From Galaxea fascicularis (lineage: Eukaryota > Cnidaria > Anthozoa > Scleractinia > Euphylliidae): a stretch of DNA of 64,000 nucleotides. This document shows positions 24,501 through 38,270 of the stretch, one piece after another (position 1 is the stretch's first letter; each line of letters starts with the position of its first letter). The notes under the pieces were generated by a model, which saw nothing but the letters and a program-made list of their open reading frames with translations, was not told the origin of the DNA and ran no database searches. Location of the stretch: positions 42,214,025-42,278,024 of the forward strand of contig OX419335.1 of NCBI GenBank assembly GCA_948470475.1, in the 5' to 3' direction. The position numbers were made by a program, and so were the translations under genes.

Positions 24501-27103
24501 TACCTAACTTTCGCGAAAGCATTAACTTTGAGCCTCAAATTCAAGTCACGGCATGACAAACACTTCGATTGATCTTCATTGACTGAAGTTCTTTCTGGAA
24601 GGCAGCTTTCTGTCATTTGCCGAATTACGAGATGGGAAGTTCTCGGCACTTCCAGACAAATAAAGTACTATGCGATGATACACCACCTTAAATTCCAGAA
24701 TCCTAAATGGTCAAATGCATTTGAGACATGCACCAATAGCTATATTTTGGTTAAGTAAAATAATGACAAAAAAGCCGCCTTTCTCTCGAATGCAATCGCC
24801 TTCCCATAAGTGCCCTTGCAAAACATCATGATATCGACGGAAAAACCGCACAGCGACAGCTGCGATGAGGAGACTAGCGCCTGTGCGGAAACAACCTTCA
24901 AAACGTGACTAGAACGCATAACTGTTAAGATGCAATTTCAATGATCTGGTATGTTGGAAATGAGAGGAGAGAAAGCAGTGAAGTAATGTGCAGATCTACT
25001 CAGAGCTTAACGGGAGACATCTTCTTTGTTATTCAGTAAACGATTTATTCTGTTTGTTGCCTCTGGACAACCGAGGTGTTCTCGTAGAGATGTTTTGCGG
25101 AGCCAGCCAGTCGATTTTCTGTGGCTTATTCTTGCCTCCATATTATCTTTAAACTGATGTCACACCTGATGAACGTATTTGCATTCATATTCCTTTTATT
25201 TAAAACGGTCATCAAGGTCTGTATTTTGGGTGAGGCTAGTCGTACATTTATGGCACAATAACAAAAGAGCGTACATTAAAATAATAATTATGTTCCTATT
25301 TCTCGCTTGCTTCAATTCGCTTCTTTTTCTTCGCTACTTTCTGCCTCCTCTCGCGGATCATCGAAAATGCGCAAAATGCCAGATTTCATGTGTTATGCGA
25401 GATGAACAGCAGCAAATTGAAGTTTGAAGTTTTTTGCTGTGTGATTTTAATGGTCTTTTGAACTCAGCTCAGGCTTTCATTCCCTGAATTGTACCCGTTT
25501 TGGCTGGAATTAACTCAGTCGTCTCGCGACAGAACTACATGAATCGTGCTGCATTCGGCAACAAAATGCTACTAAATCAAAAAGGTTGGATCAAAAAGAA
25601 TGCGTTGGGCTTGATGAAAAGTGAGCAGGATGCTAAGAGTCAAAGGGAAGTTCCCTAGTGTGTCCACTCAAATGCAGCCAAGGACGATTTTGAGTCTTTT
25701 TAGTAAATCTTACACTATAATAAAGTGATTGATAAAAAATCGGCAAACAGCACCAGAGAAATGACAAACAATAGAGGAAAGCTGCCATGCCTGTTGGCCC
25801 TTACAAGAGGATAAATGTTTATAAAAACTTCGTGTGATTTTGGGTGAAAATCCCGCCGGCATTGGTAATGATCATTTCATTATCAACTGATCAGGGACCT
25901 CCTCTCGAACAAGCCGAGGAGCATTATCGTTTTTTTTTATCCTTTTTGTTTGTCCTTTTGTGCGGTAGACCTCTGCCCTCTAGCGTTCTTTGGATCAACC
26001 TTTAGACATTGGAAATGCAGATGCATTTGTATAGAGACTTATTACATACCTTCCATAAGCTGGGGATCTGAGCATGATTTGTGCGTATGGAACAAAAATT
26101 TCCAACACCTATCATTTTGCTGCCATTATTAAGTTCTTTAATAACTTAAGAGACGAGTATAGCTCAACACTGGCTTGTTTTTACATTTATCGGTTAGCCA
26201 TGTTAACTATTTTAATCCCAAAGTGTTGTAAATATCCTTTGCCGCTACGGTCACGAAAAAACGAAAAACAGAGATATTCTGGTAACTGGCTGTCAACCTA
26301 CCGAAAACTTCCAAAAATAAGCCGCCTCGAAAAATCCTTATTAATGAATTGTAGAAAGTATTAACACGGTTTAACACTGAAGGTGAACTTTTAAAAGCGT
26401 TTAAGAGCACTTATATACCAGACGGATGCTTATCGAAGTAAATTAAGAATATGGCAATCCCATGCCCCAGTTAAAGTTAATTTCCAGGCATTTGGTTAAA
26501 ACCGCCACTAAAACCGTCGTGGCTCAAGCCTAATAGTCGTTCTAATTCTCGTAAATGACAATGAAAGTTAAGTAATCCAAATACCTCACACCGATTAGGG
26601 AAAATTCTGTCTACAGCCAAACTAACAGACTATGATTACAGCTTGAAAACCTTATCCACTGGAATAAGAAGGATGGGGAAAAAGAAATGAGGACGATAGC
26701 TAATATTAAAAGTGAGACAATCATAGTCACGTGAGTAACTATCAACCTAGCGCGCACTACGGCAAAACTGAACATTAGTCGATAACTGGTTGGATCAGCT
26801 TGTTTTTCGACCTTTTTCCAAGGTTCTGAGTGTATATATCTTTGGCATCGCTCCATTTAATTGTCTTCAGTGATATTTGTCCTAGTGCTGGAGAGATTTC
26901 TGCTAAATGGCCCGATTGCATGGGTGATTTCGGAGCCATAACCTTCGAAAATTGAATGGGACTGGAATCCTGTTTAGTAGGCGTGTCTTGAATCCGATCG
27001 CGCATTCAACTCTAAAATGTTTGATTCTTAAATGAAATATTAACTGATGTTTTTAAAAATTATACTAGTGACGAAATGTCATCAATTTTCTGAAAATTAG
27101 ATA

Positions 27104-27137
27104 ACTGTCATATATCTCGGAAGAGATATATGACAGT
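27104..27137. repeat. Perfect 15-bp inverted repeat with 4-base loop
   Basis: ACTGTCATATATCTC is followed by GGAA and then the exact inverse complement. The arms could form a cruciform or an RNA hairpin. No neighbouring gene explains it. Confidence 0.8.
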
Positions 27138-28654
27138 CAATTGCCGGAACAAATAACCAGCCTTCAATTTAGATTTAAATGCTAATTTAAGCGTCAAGAA
27201 ACATCAAGTGTTGAGCCGCAAGAAGGTACAAGGATTATCGAGTTCGCTGTTGTATCTTATTTAGAAATCAAGGACCTTTTGTTTTTGTGTAGTAACGTTT
27301 TAACAATCTCTTTACTGGACAGCTTATTTTCTAATTTCGTAAATCGTTATCACTTTTGACCTTTACTTATTTCATTATTGTTTCATATCGCGAAGTTCAG
27401 TTCCAAAGATGTTATCTCCATTTCCTGCAACATGATTTTTAATCGAACTAAAGTTTGAAATGTCAGTCGAGTTTTGACGGAAAAACACAGGCGCACCTGT
27501 AGATTTATTTAGTTTACAATAGGAAGACACAATATTTTCAGGGTTGATTTCTTGGTGTAACCCATCCGTGATCGTCATCTCAGCTCTGCCATGTCTGCAG
27601 GCAGAAATTAGCTGTGCTATTGGCACCTGGCTTAGGCAGAGAAGCATTTCTAAACGAAGTTCAAGTCGTTTGATCCATCACTGAACAATCCATCAATCAA
27701 ATTTAACTTTACCAACTTGGCGCTCAGGAGTGTTTAAAGCACTTAATAAATAGCGCATCACCTGTTTAGGGCTACTATAAATTGTTGTAATTTGCCTCCC
27801 CATTTGCTCACAAGACAATGCCAAGCGTTTGTGATTAGCGAGGGTCAATATCGCTTTTACTTAAAAAAAAGTTCTCCCCTTGAATAGAAGCCCCTTTAAT
27901 TGGCATAACCTTTTGGGCCTGCAAATGACATTAAGATCCTTGTTTCATAAATGCTGTTACAGATCACACCGTCTTTAATGAATGCCAGACTCGTAAATTA
28001 CCAAGAAAGGCAAGGCAGTGAAACTGGCGCATTTTGACTTATCTGGGCTCCAAAGGCGTCCATTATTGACGCCATACTTTATACTGGTAACCGGGGAAAG
28101 TCACACTTCTTGTCTAGCAGTCCATACAGCCAGTCGAACCAACCTGGTTTCTGCATTTTCAAGCAAATGGGATTATTGCAGGTTCTTTCAGGTGGAGAAC
28201 AGTCTATAGCTGGGTCGCTGTCCTTCCGCGTACCTGCTTCATGCACGTGGGTCGAAGAGACAATATAGAGAACATTTTCTTGTCTGGTATGGTCTCTGTT
28301 TGACTGATGTGCCGTGTTCAGATGATTTTTCCTCAGAGTGGTACTACCGGCCCACCAGACCACTGACCGGAAGTGAGTATCTGATTTGGTGCACTATCCG
28401 CCACACCACAGCGTCTGCTACAACTTCGAAAGGCACTCATTTAAACTCAGAAATTCGTGATCGTTTCCTGTAGTAATAATTATATTAGTCTGTATGTTGG
28501 ATTTTGAGTAAACCCTTTAAATCGTTAATGGGTCAGAAAGAAGTGGTCTCTTAGGTCAATGTAGAAACTAGATTGATGAAGAGTTGTACGCAAGTTTTTG
28601 TTAACGGCCTCCAACTTCAAGAGACATTTAAAGGTAAATTAAAACTGTACCTCT

Positions 28655-28720
28655 ATAATAATAATAATAATAATAATAATAATCATAATAATAATCATAA
28701 TCATAGTCATAATCATAATT
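28655..28720 (+). repeat. (AAT)n / (CATAAT)n microsatellite
   Basis: A run of ATA/AAT triplets passes into interspersed CATAAT units. The Asn-rich and Ile/Met-rich frames crossing it are artefacts of the repeat. Confidence 0.9.
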
Positions 28721-29773
28721 GTAAAATTGTAAAGACAATCTGTCTTTTTATTCTGAGTTGACACTCTAACGCAAACAGACAGCTTGATTACCGGAATTTG
28801 TAAGTCTATTGCAAGCTTCGCATGCCACCTAGGAAGTGCATTCCAGGTTAGAGATATTTCGTTACCGAGCGAGGCACAGTTTGATAAAGGATGGATTCTT
28901 GAGATCATGAGCCTTTTGTTAGTTAACTGAAATCCGCTTGACCTTGCTAAAACTTTTCGTCCTTTTTTGGGAGGTTCGTTTCCACTTTGAGGACCTCGAA
29001 CACGTTCTGTAATTGATAATCCTCAAATTTGAATCCTCGTGTAATGACCTAAATTGTATGGTACACTGAGCCACTTGCGGTAAAAGGGTAAATTTCAAGT
29101 GAAGATGTTTGGCGTGCTTTTCCTTTTTTTTCTTCGCCGATTTGACCCTTTGTGTCGAGATGGCTTTACAAACCAGGTTACATTAATTCCCCAGCCCCAC
29201 CCACCAACCCCCGCGGTGAATCAGAGGCAAACCAGAAAAAAACTTTATAGCCGTGATTCCCACTTTCGCTATTATTTCCCTGGTTTTCGTCGCTAGCTAG
29301 GCAATGCACCGACAGAAGAGCAATAACTAGTGGAATCCGAGTGTGAATTTCAGAAAAGTATTTCTTAAATGAGCGAAACCTTGATTTTCACTTCTTTAAA
29401 AAATTGCCCGCGTTTTCGCTGTTTTTAACGTTCAACTTGGGGGCCTAGGGACGAGTTAAGAAATTAGAGGCAAACGTCACCCAATTTTTTTGCCATGATA
29501 ATTATGGTGACTGGTTTAATTACTTTGAGATGCTTATTTTATCTATAAGGAAACCAGCAATCCCTATACTTATTGTAAACCACTGTAAAAATAAATTAGC
29601 TTACGGTGTATCACAAACCCGATGAACTGCCGTCCTTAGCTCAGTTAAGAATTTTCCACCGGGCATGACGATGAACAACAAATCAGAATGAATCGACTTT
29701 GTTTGGCTCAGATATGGCTCAAATATCTGAATATCTTTTGGGATATTTATAAGTTTTCGAGATATTTAGAATA

Positions 29774-30138
29774 GGGACCTTAAGCAACGACGACGACGAC
29801 GGCAACGAGAACGTCATTTCAAACTATAACTTCTCGTTTTTGTAACTCTTTCGCGATTATTCCAATTTGTTTAACATGAAAAGTGCTGGCGAACTGTCCA
29901 GGGCCTAAATTACTGTGAACGGTGTTAAAGCAAAGAAAACGAAAGAAAAACTTGCCGTCATGCGCTCACGTTCTCGAGAAAACCTAAAATCCGGTCATTT
30001 CACGTTGTTGTTTTGCAGAGGACGGCAAAGAAATGTACCAAAATGTAAAACGCACGTGCAGAGTATTATTTTGGCTCATTAATCCTATTGTTTTGTGGCG
30101 TTTTCGTTGCCGTCGTCGTCGTCTTTGCTTAAGCTCCC
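29774..30138. mobile_element. 365-bp MITE with (GAC)n-rich inverted ends, TA-flanked
   Basis: The left end GGGACCTTAAGCAACGACGA and right end CGTCGTCTTTGCTTAAGCTCCC are inverted repeats. Both carry the ACGACGACG/GTCGTCGTC tract and GGCAACGA. TA stands outside each end (29772-29773, 30139-30140). From memory this GGGAGCTTAAGCAACGACGA family is common in marine invertebrate genomes, including corals. No coding capacity. Confidence 0.8.
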
Positions 30139-32409
30139 TAATATTGAGATATTTAGAAAATTTAGGGTTATCTAGATTATCTATAGCCTTTTTAGTCGAA
30201 CCCTGTGTTTTCATCGCTGTTTTCTTAAAACAATACTCAGTTCTATGCCATAAACAATCCAGTTTAGCAGTTTCTCACCTGAATATTCCATATCACTAAA
30301 AGCAGTAATGCACTGAGGAGCTATTTTCCAAACTGGCGGATGCTGGTATAATTTACCAACTGAACAGGGCCCGGACGGTCGGATTATACCAGGAAAATGA
30401 TTTAGAGCATAATTAAAACTATATCCAGAGCATGAGGCATATATGCCGGCACAAAACTCGTATGTTTTAGCATTATCAGTTGTTCTTTTGCCATTCTGAA
30501 AACTTTCTTGTCAATTTTGCCAACCAATGCAAGCTAGACGTCCATTAGAGACTCATGCCCAGTGCATTTTGGCATTGTATGAGGCCTGGTTACCTCTGTT
30601 ATTCAACCTCTCGCTCATTACATGTTCAACTGAAAATATTATCGTGTCCAAGATTTTTCTTTCAAACATAATATAAACGACCGTGTAGGAATGTTTACTT
30701 AGTAGATACGGGAAGGAAAAGTACGTCATTTTTGTCTCCAGCTGAGCTTAATTTAATTTGAGCATAATACCTTGGTTTCACGGGTTTCGCAGACATACAT
30801 GTTGTTTTGAAAGTTGTTTAGCTGTCCTTATTTCCTCACTACTGATGTAGACAATCTCTTTCATAATTTTTCAACTCGGTACAAGTGAGAATTTTGGCAC
30901 AAGTGATTCAAAATCGTTTTTTTATTTTTCAAAATTAACATAAGAAATATTTAGAGGATTTTTCGAGCCCATAATTTAAAAAATGTTATGTAATATTTGG
31001 ACAATGTTTTAGAATTTCCGGATATATATTTTGACGATTTTACGTGATATTTGTAGAAAGGCCTACTCAGAAACTACACAATTCCTTTAAAAATCTTCAT
31101 TAACCTGTTGATTAACGTGCTTATAATTTAGAGATACCGTTCAGGTCGGAACAACTTGGATTCCTGAGCACAGACTTAACATCAGTCACGTTCTTCGAAA
31201 TCGTGTAGGAACTCCCGTTCCTTCCTTATCTTGTTGACAAGTTCACGAACTAGACTGGTGTGACACTTGATAATCTAATATATTTTCTCTTTGATATTTA
31301 GCGCCTTTCGAATCGGCGCATTTTTACAGTCATCTTTAGTCGTCTAGCCTCTGTCGTAGACAGCATCTCGGTTTTCACCAGGTTTCGAGTGACAGGTCCG
31401 GTCGGTTAGAGTCGGTCAGTGACAAAACATCATAACGTCAACTTCACTTTCTAGCTTTCAGCTATTTTTGACTGCTCCACCAACAAATACACAGTACAGT
31501 CATGGGTGGATCTGCCTGAAATCAGCTTGGGAATCGGAAAGCAAACAGCTGCATTACAAAGGCTTGAGTAAACTTAACAAAACAAACAATAATGTCGTTA
31601 CAATCTCACTGTACGTTTGCGCGCGAGCCGATCAACATAAGTGGACGTCTTTGCTGCTGCTGTTCAGGTCCACAAGCAACAAAAAGCAGCTAAGAGGGCT
31701 TTGGGGTTCGTTCTCAGAAAAGCAGCAGCCGTATTAACGCAACCAACAATGTCTGTCAAGGTATCACTGTTATCGTGCTGAAATCACTAAGGAATAATTA
31801 TACACTTTGCAGTGATTTTATGTGGGTGGACTTTAAGAACGCATTCCTTCTAGTTTTTGTCTGCCAGCGCCTATCAAAGTATAATAACTTAGCAGAAATG
31901 TGGCAAGTTCTAATTTTAAAGGGGCACATAATCAGAATTAAAACAAATTTCTAAAAAAAGACAAAATTTGAAAAAAGCACGCCTGAAGTATGGCCAAATT
32001 AAAACTGAAAAACTATTTTCAGCTTAAAATGACATAAAGAAGAACTAATTGCCCCCCTAATTGTGCCGTCAGCTCAAGGGCTTCCTAAAAAGTGAAACTG
32101 ATCAAACCTCGTGGAGGAAAGTTCTCTCTAGACAATTGTGTTGCGACATTTGAAGGAAGTTGTCAGTCTCGATTGTTCTAGTATGGAAATAAATTGTCTT
32201 TTGTAAACAAGGCTGTTGAAAAAGTGCCGGGATTATTTGTCTTCGCTAGATTGGTACGTTTCATATTTTTATGAATATATTACTTTAGTCTTCAGTGATC
32301 GATCGAAAATGAAAGGTAATCTGATAAGGCGATGTGAACAGCTTAAACAGCTTCCAGATTCTTGAGCAATACTATCAATTGAGCAAACCTTGCGTTTCAG
32401 ATCAAAATT
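30139..32409. other. Intergenic, upstream of GPCR B
   Basis: No coding exon supported. An acceptor-like GCGTTTCAG lies just before the GPCR B start (about 32392-32400), so a non-coding first exon of that gene may lie in this interval. The small frame at 31468-31737 has no recognisable feature. Confidence 0.4.
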
Positions 32410-33384
32410 ATGGCGATGCAATCCGTGGAAGCCTTTCTTCTGCCTTTTTATGCCGTTGTGGTAGTGACTGGGATTTGTGGAAATTTTTTATTCGTCTTTG
32501 TCGTGCGAAGGAAACGCTCCATGCAGACTGCGATCAACTTAATGCTCGGAAACGTGGCCGTTTCTGATATCATTTCCCTGATTTTCTGTGTACCAGGGAT
32601 TACGTTACGGTTTGTTCAACACCCAAGAGGGATCATTGGTACATTTCTTTGCAAGTTTGTGACAATGCATCACATCGCTGGAATAAGTCTGTTGGTGTCT
32701 GGTCTGACTCTTACACTCGTTTCAGTTGATAGACATAATGCTTTGTTACGGCCAATGGACACACGTTTGCGACTGAACCGCCGGCGAACTAAAATTCTGA
32801 TTTCATTGGTATGGGTTGTTTCCCTTGCATTTGTATTCCCATTATTCATCTTTCAGAAGTTTGTAGAAAATATCCAAAACTGCCAGTTGGTTTGGGATCG
32901 TACAGCTGCAGCTTCATATTGGGCCTCCTTGGCTACAGTCGTGGGATTTTCGCTGTCTACCTTGTGCTTGTGTTATTTTCGCATCCTTAAGGCCATCTAC
33001 TTTAAAAATATATTACCCCCTAATAACGGCAACAGACTGGAGCAAGACAATAAAGATAGAAGAAAAATCATAAAGCTACTGGCTACAGTGACTGCTTTAT
33101 TCGTCGGGAGTTTTCTTCCTTATGTCATAGTTTCTGCGTGTCGCATTTCGACTGACAGTGTAGTTTACCAAGTATCGTATTTCCTTGTGTACTGCAGCTG
33201 CTGTGCAAATCCAGTTGTCTATGTTTTTCAGAGCGAAAATTATAGAGCTGGCGTGAAGGAGTTATGGTTCAAAAGGAGCGTCGATCAACCTGAAAGGTCC
33301 ATTAAATTACGGCCCCACGGCTGTATCGAAAGTCAACTTAAAGAACAAAACCTGATACACGTTAATGTAATATCAAATGGATAG
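32410..33384 (+). CDS. Class A (rhodopsin-like) GPCR B, paralog of GPCR A
   Basis: Intronless, 324 residues, seven hydrophobic segments. Landmarks match GPCR A: GN in TM1, NVAVSD in TM2, TFLCKF with loop-2 Cys (IQNCQLVW), LVSVDRHNAL at the TM3 end (DRH rather than DRY), W in TM4, FVGSFLP in TM6 (F where W is usual, and S in place of the usual C), NPVVY in TM7. It has a longer cytoplasmic tail than GPCR A with a basic stretch after TM7. A second ATG lies two codons downstream. Ligand unknown; it probably responds to a peptide or other small ligand at the cell surface. An acceptor-like site just upstream suggests a spliced 5' UTR. Strand is opposite to GPCR A, so an inversion accompanied or followed the duplication. 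Confidence 0.9.
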   Translation: MAMQSVEAFLLPFYAVVVVTGICGNFLFVFVVRRKRSMQTAINLMLGNVAVSDIISLIFCVPGITLRFVQHPRGIIGTFLCKFVTMHHIAGISLLVSGLTLTLVSVDRHNALLRPMDTRLRLNRRRTKILISLVWVVSLAFVFPLFIFQKFVENIQNCQLVWDRTAAASYWASLATVVGFSLSTLCLCYFRILKAIYFKNILPPNNGNRLEQDNKDRRKIIKLLATVTALFVGSFLPYVIVSACRISTDSVVYQVSYFLVYCSCCANPVVYVFQSENYRAGVKELWFKRSVDQPERSIKLRPHGCIESQLKEQNLIHVNVISNG

Positions 33385-33844
33385 AACGACTAACCTCTCA
33401 TTACACCAGACCTGTATCAAAAGACGAAACGAAAATACTAATTTAGTATTAATTTAGCACTAATTTAGGTAGTAAAATAGAAGGTGTTATTTTCCAGTGG
33501 CTAAGTGAAACCCCGAGTGAAACGAAACAAGTCGGGAAAATGTTTTCAAAAGATAGCGTCTTTATCGCTAAGTTATGAATTAAAACAAAGGCAATTTTTT
33601 CTATTTTCAGGCCACCTCTTCGGCAATGCAAGCCGCTTAGCAGATGAGTTTGGTATCTGAACTATCGCGGTACCCAGACTAATTTTAAGGGCACAATGTA
33701 TAGTACAGAAATCGTACGTTCTTTGTTTTGCTTACACGGGGTGACTACGTATACGTTGTAACGACTGAAGAGATTTCGCTTGTCGTATTAATACTGAAAG
33801 ATGTTGCTTCCCTGAGCTTGTATCGAAATCATTTATATATCTCT

Positions 33845-34640
33845 TCCAGTCTACTACCTCTAGATCTTCTTTACTTCAAGCCAGTTGCCATCTTAATGCA
33901 TGACGTCTCATATAACACATCGCCACCTCAAATAAGTAATTTATTTAATTACCAATATAATATTCATTCACATAACACAAGATCATCAACAAGAGGTAAC
34001 TTCTTTCTCGAATACTCTAGATTAGACAAGCAAAACATGTCTTTTTCAAGGAACGGTGTTAGAATCTGGAATAACTTACCTAATGAAATTTGTCAAATGC
34101 CTAAAGCGAAATTTAAACGCAGCATTCACAATATGCGTCTTCAGAAACTCTCGGAGGCAAATGAGTATATTGATCTACTGGATTTGAATATGCCTTGAAA
34201 ACTGAACTTATTACATTTGCATTATCCTTCCAGCTTCTTATGTAATCTGTCTAATTCTCCTATGAATCTCTGTCTTTCCCACATGTTATACTGGTCAACA
34301 TTCAATTTATTATTATTATCATTGTTTTATTTTCTCCCTTTTTATATCAGTAAACTTTGTTTTCTTGGTTTCATTATCTGATTCCTACCTTACACTTAGT
34401 TCTGTAAGTTTATTTTAATGTATTGTATGAGAAAACTTAAGTCTACTTAGTATTGTAATCGTAATTCTGGTTAGTATTGTGTAATTCTACTTAGTATTAG
34501 TATTGTTGTATTCTACTTAGTATCGTAATTCTATGCGTCAAGCCACTGCTCGCCTCGAATGGCTGTAGCTAACTGCGAGCAGTGGTACATCATATTTTGT
34601 ATGTTTCAATTTTCTTAATAAACTTCAACTTAAGCTGCAT
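33845..34640 (+). mobile_element. 3' end of a non-LTR retrotransposon with terminal hairpin
   Basis: The frame ending at 34198 reads as the C-terminal tail of LINE reverse transcriptases: NIHSHNTRSSTRGNF, then SFSRNGVRIWNNLPNEI and PKAKFKRSIHN. About 440 bp of 3' UTR follow. Near its end is an 11-bp perfect stem (CCACTGCTCGC, 34543-34553; complement 34575-34585). It ends near TTAATAAACTTCAAC. The copy is 5'-truncated. Confidence 0.8.
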
Positions 34641-37600
34641 ACATTTTCTTCAAGTTTAGGCAGAATATCACGATTCGGGTTGTGGAGGGGCTGAGCGATT
34701 GCAAACAACTTAAACTCGATACAAGACGTTCTCCGAAATTAATTTATTATGGTAATACTACGGCATGAATCAATCAAACGAGTGACTAGTGGTATGATTA
34801 AAACCCGAAATATCTAGAAGCTGTTAGCAGTTACTGATCTTATTTCTAACACATTGAATGGAAGAAACAAAAGGAAGTCTCTTCATAAAATGGAAGAGAA
34901 TTAGGAAAGCAAAACACGGAAAAGAATTTTGTGAGAGCAACTGTGTTATGATGTTTCGCCAGAACCAGTCCACGGATGCAAGGCTGCGTATGGGTGCACG
35001 GTATATTCACTGTTTTTGTTTGTTTGTACGTTTTTTATGTCCTTAGGCTCATGTCATGACTGATATATCCACTGCCAGAGTTCCAAAAATTCGTGTCCTT
35101 TTTTATTGCTTAACTTACAGAGGGTCCATGTGCATTGACATATAGAATGCCTCTGCTACAAAATTGATTTTAACAGAAAAAAATGCAAAACAAAGTTAGT
35201 CAAATTTATATATATCGCATGAGGTGCTGACCTGAATCAAATGCAAATTCTTTAGATTGCAATGCCAGTCGCAGCAGTTCAGTTTCGAACATTCAGATTT
35301 TATTTCTGTTAAAAAAGTAGGGAACGAGAGCGCCACGAGATTCAGTCAGGAACGTGACTAAATCGGAATCGAAAATTGAATCGCGTGTGTTCAGGACTTT
35401 TCAAAAACCCTTCAAAATTATCATCACATCCTCAGGAACAAGCGAACCAACTGGACAACGGATGCGAAGATTTTTCAAACCGACTTCACTGGTTCTTACG
35501 AAACAAAATCATATAATCATTACTACACCGTGAGATAAGTGAAAACCATGACGTTAGGAGTTTTTTAAAAAATTACTATGAATATTACATATTGATGACC
35601 TTCTCCGCCATGATGTTCTTACTTTGGTATGTGTTTTTTCATAACGGATAAGCAAATTACTGTATATAATCAGCATTCCAAAGTAATTAAACTAGCCTTT
35701 AGAATCATAGCATAATTACAAACTACGTGGCTTTGAAACATGATTTCCGGATTATGGGGGCGATTTAAGCTTGGCTGTGTTCCAGTAAATCAAGGGTAAT
35801 ACACTCGAAAATAGCTAGAAACCCGCAGCAAACTCTACTTAAGGGCCCTGCCGGCTCGGTTCTTTTTGATTCCCAACACAAGTATGCGTTAATACATGCA
35901 GAACACTGCTGAAAACATGAATTTGGAATTGGGTAATGGGCCTGGTAGTCGTACGTTAATCGAGACTATATGAAGGACGTTACCATTAACATCAACAAAG
36001 CTATTAGTCTCTTCCGCCATTCTACACGTTCCACAGTTTACTGATTATTTCTTTTCTTACACGAATGCGCCAGGGAACCAACACGTCCCGACGTGTTAAC
36101 AGTATTTAACGGTTTATCCCAGGCAATCCTAACCAACGGCTCAAAAACGCCTGGACTAGAGCTCTAGACCTCCAGAAAAGACTGAAGACAACAATGGAAT
36201 TCAACTGTTCCCGTCGTTGGAAACCGGCCCATTTACCTCACATGATCACGCATAGCATATGTGTATTTCTGTTAATTTTTTTTCTTCTTTATTCAGTGAG
36301 GATTTTATTTGAGCTGATGAGGATGCCTTCGTCAGGGTATACCATGAGTCCAGAATACAACAAGAACCAAATCTCGGGGCGGTACTCTATACGGCCATAT
36401 CGGGACATGCGGCTGGATAGGGTTTTGTTTTTACCCATCCACTTTCACTGGCTTAAACAGGGTATAAAATTCCAAGTGAGTCTGTCCTAATCGGGATCTC
36501 ACGTCCTCGTCGAGTATTTAACAAGAAATTGGTTTACCGCAAAATAAGTGCGAAATTTTGGGATTATTTTTTTCGCTTTCACTTCTATATAGGGACTTAC
36601 TGAATAGAAGGCTTATTTTTGTCCTAAACAGGGTCAGGGTCAGCGTTTCAAACATTCAGCAGCACCCCTATATCCAACCCAAACATAGATCAAGTGCCCC
36701 CTCCCCCCGGGCACCAAATGTACAAGTCACCAAATACTTGAAGCGGCACCCCTATACCCAAACATTGGTCACCAAGTTCGTGAAGACTGGTCCAAGCCAA
36801 TACGTCTTTTATAACTCTCTTCTTGCTTCGTTGTGTTTGAATTTATGGCTATCACTGGTCAGTTAAACCAGCTATTTGAACTTGTTCAAGCCATGCAGAA
36901 AAATTTGTCCGATGGATGCTAAATAGGATACAGGCTGTGGCAGTCACCAACGCTGCTCGTCATTAGACTCACTAGTTCGAATCTTTTAATTCTTTAAATA
37001 AAATATTATACCAATGATGAGGTTATCGCAAATTTTGGTCTCAAAAGATTGTGCAAAATCACTGTACAAGTCCGGAAAAACCAATCAAACAACTGGCGGT
37101 GGGGGCCAGGCGGACTGTCTTTCAACGGAGGCATGAGGGGGTCAACAGATTTTTATCTGGGCTGGGACGAATACAAGAAATTAAAGGATTTGAACATCAA
37201 GTTACGAAGAATTTTGGCTAGGTTTGGATGAAATCCATCGTTTGACTTCGTACCAGTCCAGCAATGTCCTCTGTGTGGATTTAGAAGACTTCCGGCTCAG
37301 GCAATAGCTTACAAGTTGACTCTTTGGTGGAAGACGAAAGCAATAAGTACAAAGTAGATCTTGAAGTTTAAAATTCACTTAGGGTGCAGTTAACTTGATT
37401 TTAATTTCATGTTTTTGCGAGAATGTTGCTGAAAAAAGTGCAAGATTCGTGCCACGCGGACAAGGGAAGCAAGGGACAGCATGCGGTCTACGCGCCATCG
37501 TCTTTTGAAGTCTTCGACATTCTTCAAATTAATGTAATTGAGACACTGTCCCGATGAAAAATTATGGAAAAATAACAGTGCAAGGTCGAATTGTTTAATC

Positions 37601-37852
37601 AATGGCGGATCCAATGTTGTGCAAAGTGGCATTTACGTTTAAGCTCGTCACGTCATCTCCACATTCAACCGCATTTCACTGAAACACGCAGAAGGCTTGC
37701 ATTGCGGGAAAGGGCGTTAAGAGATTATCTATACCTGGGATCCCGAGAATATAACTGGAAAAGGGAGCCCGAGCTCTTTATACTATTTATGAGCTTTATA
37801 GTTTACTGATACTATTACAATAAAAACATGAAAGATTTACCAGTGTGCTCAT
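34641..37852. other. Intergenic with repeat debris
   Basis: No gene recognised. At about 36320-36800 the sequence carries phrases such as CAGGGTCAGGGTCAG and paired GCACCCCTATA motifs that look like dispersed repeat DNA. The open frame at 36194-36490 lies in this debris. A small + frame at 37049-37231 has no identifiable feature. Confidence 0.4.
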
Positions 37853-37856
37853 GTCT

Positions 37857-38100
37857 TTCTTTGGTCGTTTTGGAGGAGATCTGCATGGCGTGTAGACCGG
37901 CGGTTTCTCTGTTTTCAAAACACAATTGTTTCAGGCGCGTCCGGAACTGGAGGCGTAAAACGTCTCATGTTAAACGTATTAACTATTCACTTTGGCATGG
38001 AGCGAGAATAGTTTATGACCTGCAACATGAGACGTTAATGTCGTCTCCAGTTTCCGAAGCGCCTAAAGCAACCTGGCCCTCCAAATCGACCAAAAGAAAG
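37857..38100. mobile_element. Imperfect 240-bp hairpin element
   Basis: Outer arms TTGGTCGTTTTGGAGG and CCTCCAAATCGACCAA pair, and so do inner arms GCGCGTCCGGAACTGGAGGC...GTCTCATGTT (37937-37972) and AACATGAGACG...TCTCCAGTTTCCGAAGCGCC (38024-38063). No clear target duplication. Probably a MITE; a structured RNA gene is possible but less likely. Confidence 0.6.
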
Positions 38101-38270
38101 AATATTTTCTTTTTTATTTTGGTCAATTTGGAGTAATTTAAAGTTATTAAGAATGATGGTTTTGACTGCGTGATTATAAGGAAAAATGAAAAATGAAGGT
38201 GAATAGAACTCGCTCATTCTTATCCTTTTCAGTTACGTTTGTAGACAGGGTAGCCATGGACATTTTCACC

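Larger units (their letters stand above)
24501..29773. other. Intergenic, no gene recognised
   Basis: It includes the probable 3' UTR of homeobox gene 2. Minus-strand frames at 26611-27005 and 27375-27647 have no domain and no convincing splice context. I note a perfect small hairpin at 27104-27137 and an (AAT)n/(CAT) tract at 28655-28720. The remainder is unassigned AT-rich sequence. Confidence 0.4.

Noticed and set aside
28573..28908. Asn-rich and Ile/Met-rich frames
   Set aside because: Products of an (AAT)n microsatellite.
33728..34198. Host protein-coding gene
   Set aside because: Sequence matches the tail of LINE reverse transcriptases and is followed by a LINE-type 3' hairpin.
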